A stretch of DNA of 64,000 bases, from positions 1 through 64,000 of the forward strand of contig JALIZF010001467.1 in assembly GCA_029948255.1 (NCBI GenBank), given 5' to 3'. The position numbers and the translations under genes are program-made. This stretch comes from Telmatactis stephensoni. Its lineage: Eukaryota > Cnidaria > Anthozoa > Actiniaria > Isophelliidae. The notes beneath the pieces were generated by a model. That model was not told the DNA's origin. It did not search any database and worked only from the letters and a program-made list of their open reading frames with translations. Positions 1 to 46,512 of this stretch are shown piece after piece (positions within the stretch are counted from its first letter, which is position 1; each line of letters opens with the position of its first letter).

Positions 1-678
1 TTCTTGAAATTGTTCTCCTGGTTTAAAAGGAACCATTTCAATGATCTGGTCGTCCCAGTCATCTCCACAAATTACTTTCAACGTATCATTCCTCAGTAAA
101 GGTGGACCATGTCCATCGCCTCTCTCTTCCGGATCATAAACCATGTTCTCCATCAAAATCCGTCCATTGGGTTGAAGCACGTCTTTCATGACTTTAAGGT
201 ATTTTTTCCCCAAATCAATTTTTTCCTCAACGGAAATACCACTTAACACTGCAATCATCGCTGCTCTATCCCACACTGCATCAAACAAACCAGCAATTGA
301 CTGTCGAAAATGAAAGACGTTGATCTCAACGATTGTGATCTTCTTGTCTTTAGTCTTGTAAATATAGGCACCAGAAGGAGCGATATTGATGGCAGACATC
401 TCGTACTCTAGGTTATTCTTTTTAAAATACAATTCTATTGCTGACTTATTTAACTCTATGCCGACAACTTCATGGCCTTGGTCAGCTAGCCACAAGAGGT
501 CGTCCGTGGCTCCACAAAGTGGTACAAGAATTCGTTGGTTTTCTTTGCCTGCTGTTAAAGTTTTGATATGTTTGACTAGCGACAAATGTTCACCCTTGAC
601 TTGCCATGGTACTTTTTCTCCCATTTCATCCCAGAACTTCTCCCAGTCAAACTTATCGTCCTCTACTTGAGAACTCAT
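1..678 (-). CDS. TPMT: Thiopurine S-methyltransferase-like, 5' part (3' end outside window)
   Basis: The reverse strand from ATG at 678-676 is open for 226 codons to the window edge with no intron or stop. The protein starts MSSQVEDDKFDWEKFWDEMG and carries the TPMT-type SAM-binding segment RILVPLCGATDDLLWLADQG-HEVVGIE at about residues 50-76. Further on come VWDRAAMIAV and NGRILMENMVYDP, in the family order. TPMT enzymes are small cytosolic class I methyltransferases that move a methyl group from S-adenosylmethionine to thiols or related atoms; the natural substrate is usually unknown. Family members are about 230-250 aa, so only some 10-25 residues should be missing. The single-exon structure contrasts with the intron-rich neighbours. 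The gene is head-to-head with LYST. Family call is confident; orthology to human TPMT rather than a paralogue is not established. Confidence 0.88.
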   Translation of the reverse strand, partial: MSSQVEDDKFDWEKFWDEMGEKVPWQVKGEHLSLVKHIKTLTAGKENQRILVPLCGATDDLLWLADQGHEVVGIELNKSAIELYFKKNNLEYEMSAINIAPSGAYIYKTKDKKITIVEINVFHFRQSIAGLFDAVWDRAAMIAVLSGISVEEKIDLGKKYLKVMKDVLQPNGRILMENMVYDPEERGDGHGPPLLRNDTLKVICGDDWDDQIIEMVPFKPGEQFQE

Positions 679-2484
679 CTTCAAACTCAGCCAGAGAGGG
701 ATCGATCGAAGATAGATCGATCGAGGCGTCCCGCTACGCTAGGCGCGTTGGACACGGGAACGCATGCGCAAAGCACGATGGATAGAAAGGTAGTCAATCA
801 AATGCTAAGATTTAGCGAGAGCATTATGGTCAAAACAGTTCTATTCTTCACTATACATCGTCGTGATACTTTATGTATGCCTAACTCTGTGCTACAACAC
901 CAGTCAGCCATTCAGAACTCATTATATTTTCAAAATACTTTCACCAGTTTAATACCTTGTAGGGGACCTCGTGTCCTATTGTGTTTTACACCCACCTCAG
1001 GGTGAATCTTAAAATAAATAGCAACAGCGTGACGAATAGCCAAAAACCAAATCGTACTTCGTTCCCATAGTTCGTTTTGAGTCAACAAACTGGATCTGGT
1101 AATTAGTGGATCTATACTAGCCGTTTCTAATAGAAAGTGAAATGCTGCGAGCAGAAAACAGCTGGTGTATCTACGTTAGCAGAACTGTTCCCCTAAAACT
1201 CACGAAAGTACACTGCTTTGTCTGATATATCAAATCTCCTGTGCGTTGTGTGACGAACACTGCTAGTTGACCTTCAGTATTGAACTACTGAACATAATTC
1301 TCCAGGTTCAGTGTCGGACACACACAGTTCAAAATATTTAACACTTTGAGTAAATTAATTAAAAAATTGGGGGTAGCTCATCACCCTTCCTCGCAGCCAA
1401 GTGCTGAATTACGAAGGGCGCAGCTCAACGTGATCGAGTCGAAGGTTTACAAGGGCGCTTTCATTACGAGACAATTGAACAATCACACATTTACATACAA
1501 ATTTACATGCACATACACGTAGCAGCCACCATACGACCCATGTCTGCGGATCACGGAGATCACGGTTTTTCAAACAATCACAAACGGCTAGCGATGGCAA
1601 TGATTATAAAACTAACTGACTACGACAACACAAGTTTTAGAAATGTACAAGTACATTTTATTCACTGAAATATATTGCTTTTTCAAACAATCACAAACAG
1701 TGTTAGGAATGATTATAAAACTAATTGATTAAAGTTTGTTTAGTAAAGGATGTGTATCGCTCCCTGGCAGCCATAAAAAGAGTGCTTGATAAATATCTGA
1801 CACATAATTTGCCTTGTAATGTATAGAGAATGCATAAATATATGTGGATTTAACTGAACTACTGAGAGTAGTCTGCGTAAAGAAAGCAAAATTTCGATTC
1901 ACCAAAAATTTTAGCGATATCGTGTGGCTTTCTAAAGAGATTTTACCTCTGAAGAGGAGAACATTGGAATCCAACTTTATATCGTCTTGCTTCGATCGAG
2001 CGTACAACGCGGCGATGAAAAACTCATAAAAGGACATTGTCTTTCCTGAGAAATATCACTAAACAGTTCATGACCTTGCTGAACACTTCCACGAATACAA
2101 AGCAGGATTCAGTGGATTCCCGGGTATGATAAATCTGAATAACAACGACAACTTAGCTAGAAAACAAAGACTCCAATCGCGTGGTCAGCGATCATTCCAA
2201 GCATATTTTGATGACGTCACAAATCATCGTTCGCTACATACATTTTCATACGTGCCTACCAAGAATCGAGTTCAGAGCTGGTACATAAACATGCCGCGCA
2301 TGTGCAAGATTAGTGTCGCTGCTCGCTTCGCTCGCAGCAATAACCATAGCAACAATTGCGACATCACCGTTATTAGTGCAGATTCTTGGGGGTCTTCGCC
2401 ACAGCTTTACCAATCACTCCATGAGTGGTCCTCGCTTCATCTTATCGCTTTCTCTCTCCAGTACAATATATACGTAATTCAAGG
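679..2484. other. TPMT-LYST intergenic / LYST 5' region, no recognised exon
   Basis: I see no recognisable coding exon here on either strand. The short ORFs have no family resemblance. Near 703-722 there is a GATCGATCGA repeat beside the TPMT start, and 725-770 is locally CpG-rich, which would suit a promoter. The missing first coding exon(s) of LYST should lie somewhere between here and 4377. Confidence 0.4.
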
Positions 2485-2666
2485 AATAAAAAACGGTTTC
2501 CCGTGTTTGATAGCCTGACTGAAAACACGCGTGATGTTGGGAGAACACGAGAGAGCGTAGTGGAAGCACGAGCCGTAGACGGGTGCTTTCAAAGCTCTCA
2601 AGTGTTCTCCTAACATCACAAGTGTTTTGATCAGGCTATCGGACACGGTAAACCGATTTTTATTTC
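2485..2666. repeat. Foldback (MITE-like) element
   Basis: The left arm (2485-2555: AATAAAAAACGGTTTCCCGT, then GATAGCCTGA and GTGATGTTGGGAGAACAC) is repeated inverted in the right arm ending near 2666 (GTGTTCTCCTAACATCAC ... TCAGGCTATC ... GTAAACCGATTTTTATT). The imperfect arms of about 70 nt enclose a short loop. No coding capacity is seen. Confidence 0.7.
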
Positions 2667-2929
2667 TTTCATAAAAGAGGGACGCCGATCTCGCTGAAGC
2701 AATTACTGCGGTTCTCGATATTTTGCGAACTCTGGCCTTCAAACAGTCGGTTGGAATTTGGTTATATTCGCTTTCGCCCACCTCAACAAAATATCAAAAT
2801 GATTAATAATACTAAAAGTAGCTAAAATCCTACCAAATGATCAAGTACGATCTTTAGACGATATATATTAGCTATAGTATCATTTTGGTATTAATAGTTC
2901 TTCGTATTTGTGATTTTTACTGCTGATGG

Positions 2930-4290
2930 ACAGAATCGAAAACGCGAATTATAGCGGTTGGCGTTTGAAAGTCAAAATTCGCAGAATATCGAAAATCGCT
3001 GTATTGAGTCCTTCGATAAAGTTAACAACTTTGGAACTTATTCCTATTCCTCTAACCTCTACTCTAATAAGTACACCATATATCCTGCCTTCCAAGAACG
3101 CCAATCTAACAATGGTCTTGATGGTATTCCCAACTGGGTGCTAAAGAACTTTGCATCGGTCATATACCGTCCTGTGTGCTCCATCTTTAACTTATCGATT
3201 GACAAAGGTTGTATTCTCGCGAAGTGCGAGAACGTAATACCCATTATAAAATTCCCCGGTCGTGTTCTATCGACAACGACCTCAGACCAGTTTCTTTAAT
3301 TAACTCCTGTACTCAGCAAAGTGCTGAAGAGATTCGTGTTTGACTGGCTTGCTGTGATCCTTTCCAGTTTGGTTGTGTTAATAAATCTTCAACAACACAC
3401 GCCTTTGTTCACCTCATTCATTAATGGTCCGCCGCCACCGAGACTCCACGAACTGTGGTCCGATCTTGTCTGATCGATTTTTCGGACAGGATTGGCCATA
3501 ATATCCTTCTGCGCAAGCTACAACTTCTTAACTTCCCGCAAATCTTCCTGAAATGGTGCGCCATGTTGACAATGCAAAACCGTCAACAACGTGTTTTACT
3601 TCAAACTTGTGTATCTAGCTGGAAACGTGTTTGATGGTGTACCGCAAGGTACCAAGCTCGGCCCCCTCGTTATGGTGAACGATCAGATATGTGGATGACT
3701 GCACTTTCTTTGAGGTTTTCTCGTCATCAACGCCTGAATCCCCAGTACTACACATTGAACTTGACAAGATCACCGAATGGGAAAGGTCTAAACATGAAAG
3801 TCAACGTCTCTCAAACTAAAGAGTTCTGAACTGATTGTAAATTACCAGCCTATTGCATGAATTAGTTCAAACTTCCAAGTTCCTTGGGGTCCTTATTTTG
3901 GTTTACCTGAAGTGGTGGCCTCATATTGATTCCGTCTATGCTCAAAATCTTTTATAAGGTTCTACGGACTCTGAAACGTATTGGATTCCCACCAAACGAT
4001 ATCCGATCAGTGTTCTGATACTTTATCCGCCCCATAGTAGAGTATGCCTGCCCAGTCTGGCATTCGTCTTTGAACATGCAAGCTGAAAGAGCAAGTGGAG
4101 GATATTCAACGTCGTGCGCTCCGTGTTGTGCACCCTCATTTGTCCTCTAAGGATGCACTTGTGAAACTTAATCTTCCTTACCCTGTATGACAGAAGGGAA
4201 CTCTTGTGTCAAACGTTTTACAGAAATACCCTACATCCTAATAGTAAACTGCATAGCCTGTTACCTGAACTCTCAACGAATAAATACACT
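2930..4290 (+). mobile_element. Decayed non-LTR retrotransposon (LINE) reverse transcriptase
   Basis: Fragments in different frames follow the order of a LINE reverse transcriptase. NNGLDGIPNWVLKNFASVIY is near 3105-3170, DLRPVSLI near 3278-3300, and DGVPQGTKLGPLV near 3630-3670. A YVDD-like catalytic box encoded around 3690-3702 (reads VDDCTFFE) follows, then IQRRALRVVHPHLSSKDALV near 4100-4160 and RRELLCQTFYRNTLHPNSKL near 4190-4250. Frameshifts and stops separate them, so this is a pseudogene. It sits just upstream of the first visible LYST exon, probably in a LYST intron. The clade (CR1/Jockey-like) is not settled. Confidence 0.82.
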
Positions 4291-4377
4291 TTATTTATGT
4301 ATAGTTTTACTGACTATCTCGTTTTATCATAGACCTTTGAGTTTTTCAATTCTTAATTGATGTACTATTGTTTACAG

Positions 4378-39353
<34,976 letters not shown>

Positions 39354-39380
39354 TTACAGTTTATCATTATATTAGAAGAA

Positions 39381-39610
39381 ATAAAAATATATGTATTGTA
39401 GTCTATAGATAGTGTTAAATAGAAGTTAACTATCAGTAGATTGTATGGCTACAAGAAAGAAAGAAGCTCTGCTCACAGTCAAGTGTATGGAAATTATTAT
39501 TCCAATTATCTCTAAAATGAGAAAGATAAACCCGTAAAACAAACAAGTAGAGTTGAAAATTTATGTTTGAATATATGAAATTATTTTATATCTGTTGAAT
39601 TAACAATAAA
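39381..39610 (+). terminator. LYST polyadenylation signals
   Basis: AATAAA lies at 39381-39386 (28 nt after the stop codon) and again at 39605-39610. The second is followed by GT/T-rich sequence (TTGTTGTCGCACTCAATTG) and is the better candidate. Confidence 0.6.
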
Positions 39611-39708
39611 CATATTTTATCACATTGTTGTCGCACTCAATTGTTTTTGGCATCTTACACTATATGAACTCATCATGGTTTATCTGTTCGGTTGATTTGT
39701 TTTGTTTT

Positions 39709-42700
39709 TGCATGGGCTACAGTCCACTGAAAATCGTCATCTTGGGCCATTTGCGCATTTTCCATGGGCTATAGTCCATTGAAAATAGTTATTTTTTAGT
39801 ATCTTCGCGCATTCTGTATTCTGCTATAGTCCATTGAAAATCGTCATTTTGGGTCACTTTTGCGCATTTTGCATGGGCTATAGTTCATTGAAAATAGACA
39901 TTTTGGGTCATTTTTGCGCATTTTGCATGTGCTATAGTCCATTGAAAATCGTCAATTTTGGCCATTTTTGCGCATTTTGCATGGGCTATAGTCCATTGAA
40001 AATCGTCAATTTTGTCCATTTTTGAGCATTTTGCATGGGCTATAATCCATTGAAAATCGTCATTTTGGTTCATTTTTGGGCATTTTGCATGGGCTATAGT
40101 CCATTGAAAATCGTCATTTTGGTTCATTTTTGGGCATTTTGCATGGGCTATAGTCCATTGAAAATCGTCATTTTGGGTCATTTTTGGGCATTTTGCATGG
40201 ACTATAGTCCATTGAAAATCGTCAATTTTGGGTCATTTTTGCGCATTTTGCATGGGCTATAGTCCATTGAAAATCGTCATTTTGGGTCATTTTTGCGCAT
40301 TTTGCATGGGCTATAGTCCATTGAAAATCGTCAATTTTGGCCATTTTTGGGCATTTTGCATGGGCTATAGTCCATTGAAAATCGTCAATTTTGGCCATTT
40401 TTGGGCATTTTGCATGGGCTATAGTCCATTGAAAATCGTCATTTTGGGTCATTTTTGCGCATTTTGCATGGGCTATAGTCCATTGAAAATCGTCAATTTT
40501 GGCCATTTTTGCGCATTTTGCATGGGCTATAGTCCATTGAAAATCGTCAATTTTGTCCATTTTTGAGCATTTTGCATGGGCTATAATCCATTGAAAATCG
40601 TCATTTTGGTTCATTTTTGGGCATTTTGCATGGGCTATAGTCCATTGAAAATCGTCATTTTGGTTCATTTTTGGGCATTTTGCATGGGCTATAGTCCATT
40701 GAAAATCGTCATTTTGGGTCATTTTTGGGCATTTTGCATGGACTATAGTCCATTGAAAATCGTCAATTTTGGGTCATTTTTGCGCATTTTGCATGGGCTA
40801 TAGTCCATTGAAAATCGTCATTTTGGGTCATTTTTGCGCATTTTGCATGGGCTATAGTCCATTGAAAATCGTCAATTTTGGCCATTTTTGGGCATTTTGC
40901 ATGGGCTATAGTCCATTGAAAATCGTCAATTTTGGCCATTTTTGGGCATTTTGCATGGGCTATAGTCCATTGAAAATCGTCATTTTGGGTCATTTTTGCG
41001 CATTTTGCATGGGCTATAGTCCATTGAAAATCGTCAATTTTGGCCATTTTTGCGCATTTTGCATGGGCTATAGTCCATTGAAAATCGTCAATTTTGGCCA
41101 TTTTTGGGCATTTTGCATGGGCTATAGTCCATTGAAAATCGTCAATTTTGACCATTTTTGCGCATTTTGCATGGGCTATAGTCCATTGAAAATCGTCATT
41201 TTGGGTCATTTTTGCGCATTTTGCATGGGCTATAGTCCATTGAAAATCGTCAATTTTGGCCATTTTTGGGCATATTGCATGGGCTATAGTCCATTGAAAA
41301 TCGTCATTTTGGGTCATTTTTGGGCATTTTGCATGGGCTATAGTCCATTGAAAATCGTCATTTTGCGTCATTTTTGGGCATTTTGCATGGACTATAGTCC
41401 ATTGAAAATCGTCATTTTGGGTCATTTTTGGGCATTTTGCATGGACTATAGTCCATTGAAAATCGTCATTTTGGGTCATTTTTGCGCATTTTGCATGGGC
41501 TATAGTCCATTGAAAATCGTCATTTTGGGTCATTTTTGCGCATTTTGCATGGGCTATAGTCCATTGAAAATCGTCATTTTGCGTCATTTTTGGGCATTTT
41601 GCATGGACTATAGTCCATTGAAAATCGTCATTTTGGGTCATTTTTGGGCATTTTGCATGGGCTATAGTCCATTGAAAATCGTCAATTTTGTCCATTTTTG
41701 CGCATTTTGCATGGGCTATAGTCCATTGAAAATCGTCATTTTGGGTCATTTTTGCGCATTTTGCATGGGCTATAGTCCATTGAAAATCGTCAATTTTGGC
41801 CATTTTTGCGCATTTTGCATGGGCTATAGTCCATTGAAAATCGTCAATTTTGGCCATTTTTGGGCATTTTGCATGGGCTATAGTCCATTGAAAATCGTCA
41901 ATTTTGGCCATTTTTGGGCATATTGCATGGGCTATAGTCCATTGAAAATCGTCATTTTGGGTCATTTTTGGGCATTTTGCATGGGCTATAGTCCATTGAA
42001 AATCGTCAATTTTGGCCATTTTTGGGCATATTGCATGGGCTATAGTCCATTGAAAATCGTCATTTTGGGTCATTTTTGGGCATTTTGCATGGGCTATAGT
42101 CCATTGAAAATCGTCATTTTGCGTCATTTTTGGGCATTTTGCATGGACTATAGTCCATTGAAAATCGTCATTTTGGGTCATTTTTGGGCATTTTGCATGG
42201 GCTATAGTCATTGAAAATTGTCAATTTTGTACATTTTGCCTGGGCTATAGTCAATTGAAAATCGTTATTTTTTAGCATTTTTGCGCATTTTGCATGGGCT
42301 GTAGTCCACTGAAAATCGTCAATTTTGTCCATTTTTGGGCATTTTGCATGGGCTATAGTCCATTGAAAATCGTCATTTTGGGTCATTTTTGCGCATTTTG
42401 CATGGGCTATAGTCCATTGAAAATCGTCATTTTGCGTCATTTTTGGGCATTTTGCATGGACTATAGTCCATTGAAAATCGTCATTTTGGGTCATTTTTGG
42501 GCATTTTGCATGGGCTATAGTCCATTGAAAATCGTCATTTTGGGTCATTTTTGCGCATTTTGCATGGGCTATAGTCCATTGAAAATCGTCATTTTGGGTC
42601 ATTTTTGCGCATTTTGCATGGGCTATAGTCCATTGAAAATCGTCAATTTTGGCCATTTTTGGGCATATTGCATGGGCTATAGTCCATTGAAAATTGTCAT

Positions 42701-43510
42701 TTTGGGTCATTTTTGGGCATTTTGCATGGGCTATAGTCCATTGAAAATCGTCATTTTGGTTCATTTTTGGGCATTTTGCATGGGCTATAGTCCATTGAAA
42801 ATCGTCAATTTTGGCCATTTTTGGGCATATTGCATGGGCTATAGTCCATTGAAAATCGTCAATTTTGGCCATTTTTGGGCATATTGCATGGGCTATAGTC
42901 CATTGAAAATCGTCATTTTGGGTCATTTTTGGGCATTTTGCATGGGCTATAGTCCATTGAAAATCGTCATTTTGCGTCATTTTTGGGCATTTTGCATGGA
43001 CTATAGTCCATTGAAAATCGTCAATTTTGTCCATTTTTGCGCATTTTGCATGGGCTATAGTCCATTGAAAATCGTCATTTTGGGTCATTTTTGCGCATTT
43101 TGCATGGGCTATAGTCCATTGAAAATCGTCAATTTTGGCCATTTTTGGGCATTTTGCATGGGCTATATATAGTCCATTGAAAATCGTCATTTTGGGTCAT
43201 TTTTGCGAATATTGCATGCATGGGCTATAGTCCATTGAAAATCGTCATTTTGGGTCATTTTTGCGCATTTTGCATGGGCTATAGTCCATTGAAAATCGTC
43301 AATTTTGGCCATTTTTGCGCATTTTGCATGGGCTATAGTCCATTGAAAATCGTCAATTTTGGCCATTTTTGGGCATTTTGCATGGGCTATAGTCCATTGA
43401 AAATGGTCAATTTTGGCCATTTTTGGGCATTTTGCATGGGCTATAGTCCATTGAAAATCGTCACTTTGGGCCATTCTTGCGTATATTGCATGGGCTATAG
43501 TGCTTTTAAA
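39709..43510. repeat. 54-bp satellite, about 70 units, with higher-order structure
   Basis: The unit is CATGGGCTATAGTCCATTGA, then AAATCGTCATTTTGGGTCAT, then TTTTGCGCATTTTG. Variants alternate (TCAATTTTGGCC versus TCATTTTGGGTC; GGGCAT versus GCGCAT). Because 54 is a multiple of 3, frames stay open for up to 482 codons on both strands. Blocks of ten units recur at 541 bp (for example 40199 and 40740). Edge units are degenerate. It separates LYST from NDRG; no function is evident. Confidence 0.97.
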
Positions 43511-44115
43511 ATAGTTATTTGATTTCTTTTTTTTCGGGGGGGGGGAGGGGGAGAATAGTTCAATATTGTTTCAGTACACAATCCATAAAAACAACTCTTT
43601 ATATTACATAATATGCTTTATTTAATAATTACAAGTTTGTGTTAAGAGTGATAAAGCATTGCATAAGTGCTTATGTATTATAAAAGCCCCATAAAGAAAT
43701 ATCTATATCTATGTAGGAATCATACAATATTATTCTAGCAATACATAAATATCAAGTCTTAATCACAAAAAAATCTTTATGGAATTGAAATAGATGAAAG
43801 TCCCATGGCTGTAAAGCTTTATCTACAAAGGGAAGCCTTTCATGACAAGTTTCTTTGAGCAGTTTTCCCGATTGTCCATCTACATGAGCAAATTCTTGCC
43901 TTGAAAAGAAAAAACTAGCACACTGCCTTTTCAACAAGGAAACTTGACAAAGAAAACAAGCAATATTTTTTGTCTACACAAGCAAGTTATCATTGTCAAG
44001 GAAACATTGTGGTAACTTGGTCAAATAGATGTGGCTAAATTTTACTGATATAGAAACAGTCATCAAGCATACATAAAAATGGTCATGGACGATCATTAAT
44101 ATAATTAAATTACAG
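43511..44115. other. Sequence between satellite and NDRG 3' end
   Basis: A G-run lies near 43536-43552. The rest is A/T-rich with no recognised gene. It probably includes downstream flank of the NDRG transcript. Confidence 0.4.
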
Positions 44116-44121
44116 TTTATT
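44116..44121 (-). terminator. NDRG polyadenylation signal
   Basis: TTTATT on the plus strand (AATAAA on the minus strand) lies about 170 nt past the NDRG stop codon. Confidence 0.5.
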
Positions 44122-44287
44122 GATGCTCAGCAAGTGCTGTTATCCTGCTCTACAGGATAGAATCAATATTGTACCAGTTGAATTGCCATAGGAAGATATC
44201 AAAAATCACCACTTCAAACTTTGGTAAAATCAGGTACTTGGATGTAGTTCTGCAGACCTTATAGATAGCTGTTATCAACTGCTTGGA

Positions 44288-46287
44288 TCAGCAAACTTGA
44301 GGATCCTTTGAACCCAGACTAGCAGTAGATGATCCAGTAAGGCCTGATGATGACGAACTGGCTGTTGAAGAGCCAGAGCGTAATTTGCCCATAGAGAGAG
44401 AAGAGCTTGTTCTTAGCTTCTGAACTGTCAAAGAAAAACAAATAATGATAATCTATTTTTTTACAACATTTGACTAAAATCTTGCAATCTGATTGGCCGA
44501 GAGCCATTGTTAATAAGAGTACTGACAATAGCTGACGCCAACATGTCACGCTCTTATTGACACACTCTAATCAACCAATCAGATTGTGAGATTAGTATAT
44601 CAAGTGTTGTAAAATTCCATATGAAATCATATCAAATTCTTCTTACCATAGCCCTGGCCTTTGAGGAATAAAATCACAGCAGTGGCAACTTTATGTGGCT
44701 GTTCCTCCAGCGGCATCCCACCACAGTCAGACACTTTAATGTATTCCGTGATTGTTGGATCCATTTTACCATTGGCTTCAGCAACCTCATTTCTGTGAGG
44801 AGCAGAGGAGCCTGTTAGAAGAAGTGTAGGACATTTTATGGTGTTCTTTACATTGCTTTTCCCTTCTGGTCTAGTCAAATCAATGTTTGTACGGTTTATG
44901 TAAGAATTGAGGAACAGCCCCAGACTTCTAGGATTCAGCAGGGATCTTAGGCTTTCTTTGTATGCCAGTGCAAGATCCATGTTTTCAATTTTTGTCTTGT
45001 CACCGAAATGATGCCATAATAGAAAGTCTTCCACAAATGTTGTCAGCCCTTTGCTTTGAAGTTGTCGGACACATACCTAATGAAAAACAAATAGCAAAAC
45101 AATTAGAATTTGTTCATTTAGTATTGCACCTTCTGAATTTGTCTACAAAAGAGCAAATAATTACCAAATGTGACAAGAAATGTGAGATACTTGGAGCTTA
45201 CAGAAATATACTAAAAAGATTTGCATGGTCTGTAAAATATATCTGTTATGAATGTTTTGAATATTCATTTCCTTTTTCTACAGATGTCCATCTTTTATTT
45301 TTACAGCTGCATACTAAATGAGATTTGTTTACCAAGGAGTTCAACCACACATTTAAACAAGAGCAAATAATTATGCCAACAAACGTAGAAAGGAATTTAA
45401 AAACATCACCTGACATTATGAATGGAATTGTCACTCGAAGAGAAGTTAAAAATAAATGCATGTTTCATCTAGTGTGTACATCTATTTCTGCCATCTGACA
45501 TTGTTTGTCGAATTACAAAACCACTGTTAGCCATTTAAGAACAACTAATCCTTTGGTAAAAATTTTCATCGAGCATTTATTGAACATTTATACATATATA
45601 TATATATAGAATTACGCGTAGTATCAGTTCTTTAAAAAAAGAAAGAAAAATATTTTTCTAATTTTAGGGGCGTTCTTCAATGGGACAAAGGAATTTTGGG
45701 TGGAAACGAAGCTCTGTATCATACCAGAAACACATACAAACATTTTGTACCTTTTCGTAACCCCATTCTATCCATCCTGACTTTGTAGTCACCAAGTTGA
45801 CCAAAATAAGAGCATCCACCTGGTCAGGGAATGACAAAGCATACCTACAAAGAACATTAGCACCAGCTCCAATGCCAAAACCGATGAATGATTTGATGGA
45901 CATTTGTTCAACAACTTCACTAACAACGAGATTCGCCATCTCATCCATGGTTGGATATACATAATTATCAGGCAAGTTGGTCTTGACATCTTCTTGTCCA
46001 GGTGCATCGATGTGATAGATACAAAAGTGCTCCAGCAACGGCTGAACTTCTACAAAGTTAAAGAAGCTCAAGAAGGCCGATGTATGATTTTGTCCAACAT
46101 CATGCAACGTCACGATGGATGGTTTGCCTTCTTTACCTTGCACAGAGACGTGAACGTTACCAAATGTGGTCTGGATATCGCGCTCAGAGAACAGACATAG
46201 GAAAGCACTCTCTTCGTGTGTTAATGTCTTTCTATCTGTGTCTTGTATTTGTACTCCAGTGAGCTCGATTAAAGGTTCTTCTTCCAT
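44288..46287 (-). CDS. NDRG: NDRG-family protein (N-myc downstream regulated), 3 coding exons, 367 aa
   Basis: Minus-strand exons: 46287-45751 (537 nt, phase 0), 45076-44647 (430 nt), 44424-44288 (137 nt, TGA). Together they give 367 residues; the family is about 340-390. The fold is alpha/beta hydrolase. Family landmarks are TFGNVHVSVQG, TLHDVGQNH, IYHIDAPGQEDVK, YPTMDEMANLV, KSFIGFGIGAGANVLCRYAL and GWIEWGYEK. Then come LTTFVEDFLLWHHFG, YINRTNIDL, CPTLLLTGSSAPH and DCGGMPLEEQPHKVATAVILFLKGQGY. The nucleophile elbow is GIGAG with no serine, as in other NDRG proteins, so no hydrolase activity is expected. The Ser-rich tail (GSSTASSSSSGLTGSST) resembles the phosphorylated C-termini of vertebrate NDRGs and fixed the last acceptor at 44425. 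The start is 225 bp from the divergent consortin-like start. Which vertebrate NDRG is closest is not decided. Confidence 0.92.
44460..44613. repeat. Foldback MITE in last NDRG intron
   Basis: TTACAACATTTGACTAAAAT CTTGCAATCTGATTGG is inverted as CCAATCAGATTGTGAGATTA ... CAAGTGTTGTAA. A related arm is at 23115-23160 in LYST (CAACACTTGATACTAATCTC ... TCTGATTGG). Confidence 0.82.
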
Positions 46288-46512
46288 GTTGATTGCACTG
46301 ATGATTTCATACTACAAGCCTGCAAAGCACTAGGGTCTAGTTATCACCAGACCCCTCCCGTCCACTGGCAACAACAACAAAATTCCTTGGCGTCCATAGC
46401 AATATATAAAACAACCAACTTTAATCACTAAAATACTCTAGAAAACCCGTAAAAATGAATTATAAATCATATATCTAGTTGTTCTAGAGTATGCTGTAGC
46501 CATCGGAGTTTT
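46288..46512. promoter_or_regulatory. Candidate bidirectional promoter, NDRG / consortin-like
   Basis: Only 225 bp separate the two divergent start codons. No clear TATA box is placed, and the core is not defined. The assignment rests on gene geometry. Confidence 0.5.

Noticed and set aside
1729..2037. Minus-strand ORF of 102 codons
   Set aside because: No family resemblance, no support from splicing or neighbours; likely chance.
3059..3244. Minus-strand ORF in the LINE region
   Set aside because: Shadow of the plus-strand reverse transcriptase fragment.
40763..42214. Overlapping 480-codon open frames on both strands
   Set aside because: They are the 54-bp satellite read in a stop-free frame; there is no start context, splice signal or domain.
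44319..44549. Alternative NDRG C-terminus in another frame (EAKNKLFSLYGQ...)
   Set aside because: The TTTGACAG acceptor at 44425 gives the Ser-rich tail typical of NDRG; the other frame has no family match.
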